From positions 1-47,484 of the forward strand of contig ONAZ01000021.1 of the NCBI GenBank assembly GCA_900315945.1: a stretch of 47,484 bases of DNA, in the 5' to 3' direction. This document shows, piece by piece, positions 17,242 to 25,777 of the stretch. Position 1 is the stretch's first letter, and every line of letters starts with the position of its first letter. The notes beneath the pieces are model-generated. The model was not told where the DNA came from. It ran no database searches and saw nothing but the letters and a program-made list of their open reading frames with translations. This DNA is from an uncultured Lachnospiraceae bacterium. Its GTDB lineage: Bacteria; Bacillota; Clostridia; Lachnospirales; Lachnospiraceae. Both the position numbers and the translations under genes were made by a program.

Positions 17242-18504
17242 TTATTCGCTGTCGGTGGGTTTACCTCCAGTTTCCTTCGCCTTCGCTAATTTTCTAGCGG
17301 CCTTCTTCCTCTCCAAATTACTTACGACCACGGTGCAGGAAGCATCGCCAGTAATATTAACAACTGTTCTTCCCATGTCGAACACCCTGTCAACTCCGGC
17401 AACAAGGGCGATACCTTCTAGTGGCAGACCTACTGACGAAAGCACCATGGCGAGCATTACCATACTTGCACCTGGCACACCTGCCGTACCTATAGATGCT
17501 AGAATCGCTGTAAATACAATAGTTAGCATTGCCTTAAGATCTAAGTCAACACCATAGCAGGTTGCAATAAATATAGCACACACACCTTGATGAATCGCCG
17601 TTCCATCCATATTGATTGTAGCGCCTAAAGGAAGCACGAAGGATGCTATATCCTTATCAGCTCCCATCTTAACGCAGCCTTCCATGTTAATAGGCAAGGT
17701 GCCCACACTTGATGAACTTGAAAATGCGAATACCATGGCCGGCATATGCTCTTTGAAGAATTTGATAGGACTCATTGCCCCTAACGTCTTAACAGCAGTT
17801 GTATATACTATTACCATATGGGCTATGTAGCAGGCATATGCACATCCTAGAACTATTGCAAGAGAGCCAATAATTGCAGGACCATTTGTTGCGACAACTG
17901 GAGCGATTAGGCAGAATACACCTATTGGAGACAAGCCAAGAATCATTTCCATAACCTTCATAAAGATTGAGTTAAGCGACTCAATTCCCTTAATGGCAGG
18001 CTTAGCCTTGTCGCCTACAAGTATTATGGCAAATCCTAAGAACACAGCCATAACAATAACCTGCAGCATATTAGCTTCTACAAGTGGGGTAAAGAAGTTA
18101 TCAGGAAAAATTCCTACAATTGTATCCATGAAGGATGTGTTTTCCACAGGTGTATATTCTAATCCACCTGTATCAAGCACAGGAAATAATCCCTTGAATA
18201 GATTACCACCAATAAGACCTATCACAATTGCGATTGCAGTTGTACAGAAATAATAGATAACGGCCTTAATTCCAATAGAGCCCACCTTCTTAATGTCTCT
18301 CATAGAGATAATGCCAGACATTATTGAGAATAACACTATTGGAACAACAATGAATTTCAGCAAATTAAGAAAAATTGTTCCAAAAGGCTTTATATAATTC
18401 TCTGCTATTTCAGAATGCCCCTGCAATAATATACCTGCTATAATTCCAAGAATAAGTGCAATAAATATTTTGATTGCAAGTGGTAGTTTTAGTATTTTTT
18501 TCAT
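17242..18504 (-). CDS. Sodium/proton:dicarboxylate or glutamate symporter (DAACS family)
   Basis: 420 residues, with the glutamate-transporter fold: eight membrane helices and two re-entrant loops. The family motifs are intact: the serine-rich hairpin AFSSSSSVGTLP and the cation/substrate motif GATINMDGTAIHQG, then the C-terminal VVNITGDASCTVVV. Substrates of the family are glutamate, aspartate, C4-dicarboxylates or serine/threonine, and cannot be separated by eye. The SD is AGAGAG. The likely leader is about 145 nt and contains a trmH-like fragment. First gene of a possible six-gene run ending at 12031. Confidence 0.92.
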   Translation of the reverse strand: MKKILKLPLAIKIFIALILGIIAGILLQGHSEIAENYIKPFGTIFLNLLKFIVVPIVLFSIMSGIISMRDIKKVGSIGIKAVIYYFCTTAIAIVIGLIGGNLFKGLFPVLDTGGLEYTPVENTSFMDTIVGIFPDNFFTPLVEANMLQVIVMAVFLGFAIILVGDKAKPAIKGIESLNSIFMKVMEMILGLSPIGVFCLIAPVVATNGPAIIGSLAIVLGCAYACYIAHMVIVYTTAVKTLGAMSPIKFFKEHMPAMVFAFSSSSSVGTLPINMEGCVKMGADKDIASFVLPLGATINMDGTAIHQGVCAIFIATCYGVDLDLKAMLTIVFTAILASIGTAGVPGASMVMLAMVLSSVGLPLEGIALVAGVDRVFDMGRTVVNITGDASCTVVVSNLERKKAARKLAKAKETGGKPTDSE

Positions 18505-18567
18505 AATCTGTTCTCTCTTTATTATTTCGTAATTTCAAGTTTTACTTTGAGTTTTATTCTAATTAAT

Positions 18568-18667
18568 TTACTTCGCAAAATCAAATACTCTTGCTGGTAT
18601 AGCATTATAAGGATCTATTCCATTGGGCATAGAAATAATCACCTATTATTCCTTATTATATCACATT
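18568..18667 (-). pseudogene. Short trmH-like remnant or leader ORF
   Basis: On the minus strand a 24-codon frame (18642-18568, GTG start) reads MPNGIDPYNAIPARVFDFAK after four codons. Its first part aligns with the C-terminal motif of the methyltransferase encoded at 20323-21132 (MSNGVDSLN). The DNA agrees over roughly 58 ungapped positions at about 70% by hand count. Just upstream, the promoter-like stretch AAATGTGATATAATAAG is identical to the one before that gene. The simplest reading is a second copy with its middle deleted, now inside the symporter leader. It could instead be a short leader peptide gene or chance similarity. Confidence 0.35.
18655..18660 (-). promoter_or_regulatory. Extended -10 promoter for the symporter gene
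   Basis: Minus-strand TATAAT preceded by TGTGA (extended -10 character). No good -35 is visible. It overlaps the divergent hemerythrin promoter region by sharing the 18655-18704 interval. It would give a leader of about 145 nt. Confidence 0.4.
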
Positions 18668-18675
18668 TGTCTGCC

Positions 18676-18704
18676 TTGCATTTCAGTTGTGCTTTCTCTA
18701 TAAT
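18676..18704 (+). promoter_or_regulatory. Hemerythrin gene promoter
   Basis: Plus-strand TTGCAT (18676-18681), 17-bp spacer, TATAAT (18699-18704). The start would fall near 18711, about 36 nt before the start codon. Lies back-to-back with the symporter promoter. Confidence 0.7.
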
Positions 18705-18746
18705 TTACTTAAGTATAGGAAGGCATCATAATGGAGGGCGGTTAAT

Positions 18747-19556
18747 ATGGATACTTATATTTTTACAGAAGATTGTATTATAGGAAATGAGACAATAGAT
18801 AATGAACATCGCGGCCTCTTCGCGTCGCTAAACGAGGCAAACAAGGCTGCTTTAGAGGGAAAGGCCAACACGGCTGAGGTCGCAAGAGAGCTACTTGAAT
18901 CCCTTGCTGAATATGCTAATACACATTTTACACATGAGGAAGCATATATGGAGTCGATTGACGACCCTGAGCTTACTATTCAAAAAATGGAGCACAAGGC
19001 ATTTATTAAGCGAATCAAGAAGGAAATGGACGAAGGCATAACTGATGAAAATGCAACGCAGAAGCTTAACGAACTGCTACAATTCTGCGCAAAATGGCTT
19101 TACCACCATATTATAGGTTCTGATACTCTTATTGGTACTGCTGTAAAGCTTCAGCCTGAAGAAGACCCATTTGATTTTACTGACAAATACCTTACGGGCA
19201 TTGAATCAATTGATGAACAGCACAGACGTCTATTTGAAATCATTGCAAGCATGCACGATGCTCTTGAGGCATCTAAGAAGGGCTATGACAAATATGACTT
19301 TATAGTGGACACTCTTGCAGAGCTTAAAGAATATACTGAGACTCATTTTGCCGATGAGGAAGAATATATGGAGTCAATTAACTACGAAGGCCTAGTTGCC
19401 CAGAAGAAGGCCCACCGTTCCTTCGTAGAACGAATCTCCAAAATTGAATTAAATGAGCTTGATGAGAATCAGGAAGAATACTTAGGCAATCTTACTGACT
19501 ATCTTATTACCTGGCTTAGCCAACACATCCTCAAGATGGATTCTAAGATAGCTTAG
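18747..19556 (+). CDS. Tandem bacteriohemerythrin
   Basis: Two hemerythrin domains in one chain, residues about 1-130 and 140-269. Each keeps the diiron ligand set: DNEHRGLF, HFTHEEAYM, MEHKAF and HHIIGSD in the first; DEQHRRLF, HFADEEEYM, KAHRSF and QHILKMD in the second. Single-domain forms of about 130 residues are usual; the duplication is less common. Hemerythrins bind O2 reversibly and may protect or sense oxygen in anaerobes; the exact role is inference. No signal peptide. SD GGAGGGCGG lies 5 nt before the ATG. Its TAG stop overlaps, tail to tail, the TAA of the next gene. Confidence 0.93.
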   Translation: MDTYIFTEDCIIGNETIDNEHRGLFASLNEANKAALEGKANTAEVARELLESLAEYANTHFTHEEAYMESIDDPELTIQKMEHKAFIKRIKKEMDEGITDENATQKLNELLQFCAKWLYHHIIGSDTLIGTAVKLQPEEDPFDFTDKYLTGIESIDEQHRRLFEIIASMHDALEASKKGYDKYDFIVDTLAELKEYTETHFADEEEYMESINYEGLVAQKKAHRSFVERISKIELNELDENQEEYLGNLTDYLITWLSQHILKMDSKIA

Positions 19557-20278
19557 ACCTTCTCAAGCCACTCTGTACTCGCATCTTCGCCATTAACTTC
19601 TATGGCAAGATGTGAGAACCATGAGTCATCAGCTGCCCCATGCCAGTGCTTAACATTTGCAGGGATATTGACAACATCACCTGGTAGTAATTCTTGTACT
19701 TCTTTACCTTCTTCCTGGTAATATCCTCTTCCACCAACACATATAAGCATCTGTCCACCGCCGGATTTGGCGTGATGGATATGCCAATGATTCTTACATC
19801 CTGGTTCAAATGTCACATTAAAGACAGGAACCTGCTCTGATGAGATTTGTGCAAGATAGCTTTGGCCCTCAAAGAATTGGCCGTAAGGGTTCGGCTCACC
19901 AATTGGGAAGAATATTTCGTTCTGATATGCTTCTTTTTCTGTAACTGCTGTTATCTCTTCGTTATAAACCTCTTTTGCAAGATTAAATACAGCCCATGCT
20001 TTAGGCCATCCAGCATAAAATGCAACATGTGTAATAACTGCAGCCATCTCCTTTTGAGACACACCATTTTTCTTAGCATTCATAATATGATACTTAAGAC
20101 TACTGTCTGTTATTCCTTGTGACATAAGGGCAACAACTGTTATAATACAACGCGTCTTAACATCTATATCCTGGTTATTCCAGTTCTCACCGAATAGAAC
20201 ATCATCATTAAAATGCGCAAATTCTGGTGCAAATTCTCCTAATTGGTCTCTTCCTGCTGTCTGAACTATTTTCTCCAT
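19553..20278 (-). CDS. Carboxymuconolactone decarboxylase-cupin fusion
   Basis: The N-terminal half (about residues 10-105) is an AhpD/carboxymuconolactone decarboxylase-like helical domain (TRCIITVVALMSQG; the stretch before HVAFYAGWPKA lacks the CxxC of AhpD peroxidase enzymes). The C-terminal half is a cupin with HWHIHHAKSGGGQ and PGDVVNIPANVKHWHG, giving the usual His-rich metal site. Such fusions are annotated as putative decarboxylases or quinone/aromatic handling proteins; the reaction is not known. The start MEKIV is used because GGAGG lies 7 nt before it; an upstream TTG is discarded. Tail-to-tail overlap with the hemerythrin gene is 4 nt. Confidence 0.85.
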   Translation of the reverse strand: MEKIVQTAGRDQLGEFAPEFAHFNDDVLFGENWNNQDIDVKTRCIITVVALMSQGITDSSLKYHIMNAKKNGVSQKEMAAVITHVAFYAGWPKAWAVFNLAKEVYNEEITAVTEKEAYQNEIFFPIGEPNPYGQFFEGQSYLAQISSEQVPVFNVTFEPGCKNHWHIHHAKSGGGQMLICVGGRGYYQEEGKEVQELLPGDVVNIPANVKHWHGAADDSWFSHLAIEVNGEDASTEWLEKV

Positions 20279-20309
20279 ATATGTAACCTCCAAATTGATT
20301 ATTTAGTGT

Positions 20310-20315
20310 ATTATA
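20310..20315 (-). promoter_or_regulatory. -10 element for the decarboxylase-cupin gene
   Basis: Minus-strand TATAAT in the context ATGTGGTATAATA, between the trmH stop and the SD at 20286-20290. No recognisable -35. Resembles the extended -10 elements at 18655, 21141 and 36231. Confidence 0.45.
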
Positions 20316-20322
20316 CCACATT

Positions 20323-21132
20323 TCATTTATCAAATATCTCCCAAAAGGCCACTGCACTTGCGGATGCCACATTAAGAGAATCTACTCCATTAGACATTGG
20401 AATAATCACATTCACATCACATACATCAAGAACCTCTGGGGAAATGCCATGTTCTTCATTACCAAGAACTACCGCCCTCTTATTGGTAGTCAGCTTCAAG
20501 TCCCTTAGGCTCCTAGCATCGTCAGTAAGAGACAATGCCATAAGTGTAAAGCCCTTTTCTTTTAATAGCAAAATATCACTCCTACTAATGTATGTCCACT
20601 CAAGCTGAAATACTGTCCCCATACTTACTCTTGCAGCTCTTCTGTATAATGGGTCAGCGCACCCTTCTGTCAGCAAAACTGCCTCTGCTCCCAGCGCTGC
20701 GGCGGACCTGAATATTGCACCAACATTAGTCGGATTCTCAACATCATCAAGAACTACAATCTTGTTGCAGGTTTCTATTAGTTTTGTGGGTGTTAATGGG
20801 CATTTTCTATGCATGGCTGAGAGTACACCACCTATTAGTGAGTAGCCTGTGATGTTCTTCATAATATTTTCACTAGCCATATAAATTGGAGTATTGTCTG
20901 TGTTAAATTGTTTCACCCCTTCTAACTGACTTTCTTCAACAAAAAAGGATTGGGGCTTATAGCCTGCAGCAATTGCCCTTTTTATAACCTTCATGCTCTC
21001 GCATATAAAGATACCATTATCTGGCTCGTTATATCGTTTTAATTGTCGCTCATTTAGGCCAACATAAACCGACACGTCATCGGAATCTAAACTTGTCACT
21101 CTCTTTACATTTTCCATAATCGAATCAACCAT
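20323..21132 (-). CDS. TrmH/SpoU-family RNA 2'-O-methyltransferase
   Basis: SPOUT-class methyltransferase using S-adenosylmethionine to methylate ribose in rRNA or tRNA. The N-terminal substrate-binding domain spans about residues 1-105. The catalytic domain then carries motif 1 DDVENPTNVGAIFRSAAALG, motif 2 VLGNEEHGIS and motif 3 PMSNGVDSLNVASASAVAF, which form the deep trefoil knot. Length of 269 residues fits. The ATG at 21132 has no SD and lies only about 9 nt after a TATAAT, so the message may be leaderless; the alternative start at Met6 also lacks an SD. The RNA target is unknown. Confidence 0.9.
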   Translation of the reverse strand: MVDSIMENVKRVTSLDSDDVSVYVGLNERQLKRYNEPDNGIFICESMKVIKRAIAAGYKPQSFFVEESQLEGVKQFNTDNTPIYMASENIMKNITGYSLIGGVLSAMHRKCPLTPTKLIETCNKIVVLDDVENPTNVGAIFRSAAALGAEAVLLTEGCADPLYRRAARVSMGTVFQLEWTYISRSDILLLKEKGFTLMALSLTDDARSLRDLKLTTNKRAVVLGNEEHGISPEVLDVCDVNVIIPMSNGVDSLNVASASAVAFWEIFDK

Positions 21133-21140
21133 GATTTCTT

Positions 21141-21146
21141 ATTATA
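21141..21146 (-). promoter_or_regulatory. trmH promoter (extended -10)
   Basis: Minus-strand TGTGATATAATAAG (TATAAT at 21146-21141). The expected start falls 0-3 nt before the ATG, which predicts a leaderless mRNA. The 17 nt AAATGTGATATAATAAG recur at 18667-18651. Confidence 0.55.
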
Positions 21147-21182
21147 TCACATTTACCTGCCATGTATGGAATCATGAAAAGC

Positions 21183-21215
21183 AAAAAAACAGAGAGCCCA
21201 TTAGACTCTCTGTTT
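21183..21215 (-). terminator. Terminator after ppdK
   Basis: Minus-strand AAACAGAGAG and CTCTCTGTTT pair around a 9-nt loop, then continue into seven T. It lies 28 nt after the ppdK stop. Confidence 0.85.
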
Positions 21216-21242
21216 AATAATCATATTCTATTCAGACAATTC

Positions 21243-23963
21243 TTATCTGAAGATCTCAATAAGCTTTTCCTTAACATCATCAGCAAAGTCCTTAGCCTTG
21301 TTAGCTGCCTTCTCTACTGTCACGATGCTTGGATTACTTGCGATAGCAGCCTGTGCTGCAGCAAGTCTTGCAATTGGTACTCTAAATGGAGAACATGATA
21401 CATAGTCAAGTCCAATCTTATCACAGAACTCAACTGATGAAGGATCTCCACCATGCTCACCACAGATACCAACATGAAGCTTAGAATTATTCATCTTACC
21501 AAGTGCGATAGCAACCTGCATAAGCTTGCCTACACCGTCTTGATCTAGCTTAGCAAATGGATCATTCTCGAAGATCTTCTTGTCATAATAAGCATCTAAG
21601 AACTTACCAGCATCATCACGAGAGAATCCGTATGTCATCTGTGTTAAGTCGTTAGTACCGAAGCAGAAGAAATCAGCTTCATTAGCAATCTCATCAGCTG
21701 TAAGAGCAGCACGTGGGATCTCAATCATTGTACCAACTTCGTATTCAAGGTTAGCACCTGCAGCCTTAATCTCAGCATCAGCAGTCTCAACTACTACCTT
21801 CTTAACAAACTTAAGCTCGTTAACATCTCCAACAAGTGGAATCATGATCTCAGGCTTAACATTCCAATCACTATGAGCCTTCTGAACTTCAATAGCAGCT
21901 CTGATAACAGCCTTAGTCTGCATCTTAGCAATCTCAGGATATGTAACTGCAAGACGGCATCCTCTGTGACCCATCATTGGGTTGAATTCATGAAGTGAAT
22001 CAATAAGTGCCTTGATCTCGTCAACTGACTTTCCTTGAGCGTCAGCTAGCTTCTTAATATCTTCTTCCTCTGTAGGAACGAACTCATGTAGAGGTGGATC
22101 TAAGAAACGGATTGTAACTGGGCATCCTTCAAGTGCTTCATATAATGCCTTGAAGTCACTCTGTTGATAAGGAAGAATCTTATCTAATGCAGCTTCTCTC
22201 TCTTCAACTGTATCAGCACAAATCATCTCTCTAAATGCAGCAATTCTGTCTTCTTCGAAGAACATATGCTCTGTACGACAAAGTCCGATACCTTCTGCAC
22301 CAAGCTCTCTTGCCTTCTTAGCGTCAGCAGGAGTATCAGCATTAGTACGAACCTTAAGTCTTCTATACTTATCAGCCCATGCCATAACACGGCCGAATGT
22401 ACCAGCAATCTGAGCATCAACTGTAGGGATGATTCCTGCATAGATGTTACCTGTTGTACCATCGATAGAAATCTCAGAACCCTCTACGAATTTCTGTCCA
22501 GCTAATGTAAATGTCTTATTCTCTTCATCCATTGCAATATCGCCACAACCAGATACACAGCATGTACCCATTCCACGAGCAACAACGGCAGCGTGACTTG
22601 TCATACCACCACGAACTGTTAAGATACCCTGAGAAGCTTTCATACCAGTGATATCTTCTGGTGATGTCTCAAGACGAACAAGTACAACCTTCTCGCCTCT
22701 TGCATTCCATTCTTCAGCATCTTCTGCTGTAAATACTACTTTACCACAAGCAGCACCTGGTGAAGCACCAAGTCCCTTACCAATTGGAGTTGCAGCCTTA
22801 AGTTCAGCAGCATCAAATTGTGGATGAAGTAATGTATCTAAGTTACGAGGATCAATCATAGCAACTGCTTCTGCTTCTGTCTTATGTCCTTCATCAACAA
22901 GATCACAAGCAATTTGAAGTGCAGCAGGAGCTGTTCTCTTACCATTACGACATTGAAGCATATATAACTTCTTGTTCTCAACAGTAAATTCCATATCCTG
23001 CATATCATGATAGTGATTCTCAAGAGTCTCACATACCTTGATAAATTCAGCATATGCTTCTGGGAATTCCTGCTCCATCTGAGCGATTGGCATTGGAGTA
23101 CGAACACCAGCAACAACGTCTTCACCCTGAGCGTTCTTTAAGAACTCACCCATAAGCTTCTTCTCACCTGTTGCAGGATCTCTTGTAAATGCAACACCAG
23201 TACCAGACTCATCATTTAAATTACCAAATACCATTGGCATTACGTTAACAGCTGTACCCCATGAGTAAGGAATATCGTTATCACGACGATATACATTAGC
23301 TCTTGGGTTATCCCATGATCTAAATACAGCTTCGATAGCAAGCTTTAATTGCTCTACTGGGTCTGAAGGGAAGTCAGAACCTAATTGATTCTTATACTCA
23401 GCCTTAAACTGCTCTGCTAATTCCTTAAGATCAGCAGCTGTAAGATCAACGTCGAACTCAACTCCTCTGTCAGCCTTCATCTTGTCGATAAGTTGCTCAA
23501 AATACTTCTTACCAACTTCCATAACTACATCAGAGAACATCTGAATAAATCTTCTGTATGAGTCATATACGAAACGCTCGAACTTAGGATCAGGGTTTCC
23601 TGCAATCATAGCCTCTACTACTTCATCATTAAGACCAAGGTTGAGGATAGTATCCATCATACCAGGCATAGAAGCACGAGCACCAGAACGAACAGATACA
23701 AGAAGTGGATTCTTAAGATCGCCAAACTTCTTGCCGTTCTCTCTCTCCATCCATTCAACGCCTTCCATTGTCTGAGACATAATCTCATCATTAATCTTTC
23801 TTCCGTCCTCATAATACTGAGTACATGCCTCTGTTGTGATTGTAAAACCTTGTGGTACAGGAAGACCAATTTCAGTCATCTCTGCAAGGTTAGCTCCCTT
23901 ACCGCCAAGTAAGTTACGCATGGTCATGTTACCTTCTTTGAAGGTGTAAACCCATTTTGCCAT
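21243..23963 (-). CDS. ppdK: Pyruvate, phosphate dikinase
   Basis: Interconverts pyruvate + ATP + Pi and PEP + AMP + PPi; in fermenters it often runs toward pyruvate as a PPi-linked glycolytic step. The N-terminal ATP-grasp domain starts MAKWVYTFKEG with GGKGANLAEM. The swivelling phospho-histidine domain has GGMTSHAAVVARG with the catalytic His457 (455 in the Clostridium symbiosum enzyme). The C-terminal TIM barrel has GAEGIGLCRTEHMF and the CGEHGGDP motif. At 906 residues it is full length. Codon use is notably biased, suggesting high expression. SD AGGAGG precedes the start. Confidence 0.97.
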   Translation of the reverse strand: MAKWVYTFKEGNMTMRNLLGGKGANLAEMTEIGLPVPQGFTITTEACTQYYEDGRKINDEIMSQTMEGVEWMERENGKKFGDLKNPLLVSVRSGARASMPGMMDTILNLGLNDEVVEAMIAGNPDPKFERFVYDSYRRFIQMFSDVVMEVGKKYFEQLIDKMKADRGVEFDVDLTAADLKELAEQFKAEYKNQLGSDFPSDPVEQLKLAIEAVFRSWDNPRANVYRRDNDIPYSWGTAVNVMPMVFGNLNDESGTGVAFTRDPATGEKKLMGEFLKNAQGEDVVAGVRTPMPIAQMEQEFPEAYAEFIKVCETLENHYHDMQDMEFTVENKKLYMLQCRNGKRTAPAALQIACDLVDEGHKTEAEAVAMIDPRNLDTLLHPQFDAAELKAATPIGKGLGASPGAACGKVVFTAEDAEEWNARGEKVVLVRLETSPEDITGMKASQGILTVRGGMTSHAAVVARGMGTCCVSGCGDIAMDEENKTFTLAGQKFVEGSEISIDGTTGNIYAGIIPTVDAQIAGTFGRVMAWADKYRRLKVRTNADTPADAKKARELGAEGIGLCRTEHMFFEEDRIAAFREMICADTVEEREAALDKILPYQQSDFKALYEALEGCPVTIRFLDPPLHEFVPTEEEDIKKLADAQGKSVDEIKALIDSLHEFNPMMGHRGCRLAVTYPEIAKMQTKAVIRAAIEVQKAHSDWNVKPEIMIPLVGDVNELKFVKKVVVETADAEIKAAGANLEYEVGTMIEIPRAALTADEIANEADFFCFGTNDLTQMTYGFSRDDAGKFLDAYYDKKIFENDPFAKLDQDGVGKLMQVAIALGKMNNSKLHVGICGEHGGDPSSVEFCDKIGLDYVSCSPFRVPIARLAAAQAAIASNPSIVTVEKAANKAKDFADDVKEKLIEIFR

Positions 23964-24015
23964 AATTCTTTTCCTCCTAAAAATCTTATATATAGCATCT
24001 AAACTACAGATAGAA

Positions 24016-24046
24016 CTATTGTAACAATAGACATAAACATTTTCAA
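24016..24046 (-). promoter_or_regulatory. ppdK promoter with palindrome over the -10
   Basis: Minus-strand TTGAAA (24046-24041), 17-bp spacer, TACAAT (24023-24018). The perfect palindrome CTATTGT-T-ACAATAG (24016-24030) covers the -10 box and the end of the spacer, where a repressor would block polymerase. The regulator is not identified; it is not a standard Rex box. The -35 box touches the end of the upstream terminator. Confidence 0.7.
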
Positions 24047-24092
24047 GAAGAAAGGGAGTAAAATTTCAATAGTTTTGAAACTTTACTCCCTT
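24046..24092 (-). terminator. Terminator after the chemoreceptor gene
   Basis: Minus-strand AAGGGAGTAAA pairs with TTTACTCCCTT (11 bp), with a further TTTCAA/TTGAAA stem inside, then TCTTCTT. It lies 78 nt after the stop of the chemoreceptor gene. Confidence 0.8.
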
Positions 24093-24169
24093 AATATGTT
24101 CTATTAAATTACAAACCACAATATGTTGTATATCCAACATTTTTGTATTTATAAAAGTACTATTTGATA

Positions 24170-25639
24170 TTACTGTTCTGAAACCTCAACTAAGCTTGCT
24201 GTAATATCATTAATATCATTATATCCTGCAACAACATTTCCAATACTTCCATTAAGATTACTAATACTTACGGAAATCTCTTCCATAGCTGCACTTGTTG
24301 ATTCAACGTTAGCACTAATATCATTAACATTATCAAGTGTATTAGTAAGTAGTCTCTGTAGAGAATTAGACTGCTCCTCAATATCACGTGCTTTAGCTAG
24401 TATCTCATCTGAGTTAGAACGCACAACTTCGAATGATTCTCCAACTTCCTTAACATAGTCATTACATTCTTCTACAGATTCACGACCTTGTGCAATCTCA
24501 TCTGTAACTTGTCTTGTCTTAGCTTCTACACCATCTAAGATTGAATGGATCTCATCTGTAAACTGAGCAGAAGAATCAGACAGATTACGAATCTCATCTG
24601 CAACTACAGCAAAACCTTTACCCGCTTCTCCAGCACGGGCAGCTTCAATTGATGCGTTAAGTGAAAGCAAATTAGTCTGATCTGTAATCTCTCCAAGAGT
24701 TCCTAAGATATTAACAATCTTATCATTCTCTTCTGAAAGTTCTGAAATAGAGCGGGATATCTCACCCATCTTCTCGTTAAGACTCTCCATTCTTTCAGAA
24801 AGGATAACAACTCTCTTGTCACTGTCAGCAATAGCTGTATTAGTCTCGTTAGAAGCTTCTGTCATCTTAATTGATGCTTCAGTAACGCTCTTAATATTAT
24901 CAACTCCATCACTTACCATGTTTCTAATAGTATCAGCTGCCTCAACTTCGCTATTAGCACGTCTCGCCACGTCTTCTGTAGACTTACTAATCTCATTAGT
25001 TATATCACCTGATACCGTAACACTCTCAGAAATCTTACCAGATGTACTATCAAGAACTCCAACAGACTTACTAATCTCTGCAAGGAGCTTCTCTGCTTTC
25101 TCCTTCTCTTCCTGTGCTTCTGCATTAATTTTCTCTAATTCAGCAAACTGCTTCTTGGTCATTCTTGAAAGCATAATAAATACAAACATACCTGAAATTA
25201 TATATACGATAGCAATAACTGTTGTATCATTACCCCACTCCGTATCATTAAGGGCATTGTAATATGCAAAATGGAAATATATCATTTCAGCGACACAACA
25301 TACAGCCTGCAAAGCAATTACACGAATATCTTCATACATAATTACAAAGAAAAGTGCCATGAAAACCATCATATAGTTGGCTCTACAGGGCCAAAATGTC
25401 ATAAGAAGAAATACCATTACTGACATAAAAACTGAAAAAGCAAACATCATTGGAATTGGTGGTAACTTCGAGGATAAGAAGAATAAAATTAATCCCACAA
25501 CAACAGCTCCAACTCCCATTGGAATTGCGGCCATTATTCCAACAAATGGCGCATTAGCAATTGTTCTAAGAAGAATAGATCCAAGCAAAGCCAATGCCAA
25601 AAGCTTATTCTTTTTTCTAATCGTTTCTTTGTAGTTCAT
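24170..25639 (-). CDS. Methyl-accepting chemotaxis protein, integral-membrane sensor
   Basis: The N-terminal 165 residues are almost wholly hydrophobic (about five or six membrane helices) with no large extracellular ligand domain. A cytoplasmic helix follows, then a long coiled-coil signalling domain. The kinase-control hairpin is typical: ILGTLGEITDQTNLLSLNAS followed by IEAARAGEAGKGFAVVADEI. With no periplasmic domain the sensor probably reads a membrane or intracellular cue. SD GGAGG is 5 nt before the ATG. It stands alone; no che genes are in view. The 138 nt upstream show no convincing promoter. Confidence 0.93.
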   Translation of the reverse strand: MNYKETIRKKNKLLALALLGSILLRTIANAPFVGIMAAIPMGVGAVVVGLILFFLSSKLPPIPMMFAFSVFMSVMVFLLMTFWPCRANYMMVFMALFFVIMYEDIRVIALQAVCCVAEMIYFHFAYYNALNDTEWGNDTTVIAIVYIISGMFVFIMLSRMTKKQFAELEKINAEAQEEKEKAEKLLAEISKSVGVLDSTSGKISESVTVSGDITNEISKSTEDVARRANSEVEAADTIRNMVSDGVDNIKSVTEASIKMTEASNETNTAIADSDKRVVILSERMESLNEKMGEISRSISELSEENDKIVNILGTLGEITDQTNLLSLNASIEAARAGEAGKGFAVVADEIRNLSDSSAQFTDEIHSILDGVEAKTRQVTDEIAQGRESVEECNDYVKEVGESFEVVRSNSDEILAKARDIEEQSNSLQRLLTNTLDNVNDISANVESTSAAMEEISVSISNLNGSIGNVVAGYNDINDITASLVEVSEQ

Positions 25640-25777
25640 AAAAACCTCCAGCCTAAATTAACCCCAAAATATATTATTAATGACAAACGAATATTTCTTA
25701 TATAAAAAACAAATCATTCATAATAATCTACACTAGTATATTAAACCAAAACACCATATATTGTAAATAAAAACCTA

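Noticed and set aside
18547-18783. 78-codon plus-strand frame before the hemerythrin gene
   Set aside because: It crosses the hemerythrin promoter and start in another frame and has no SD.
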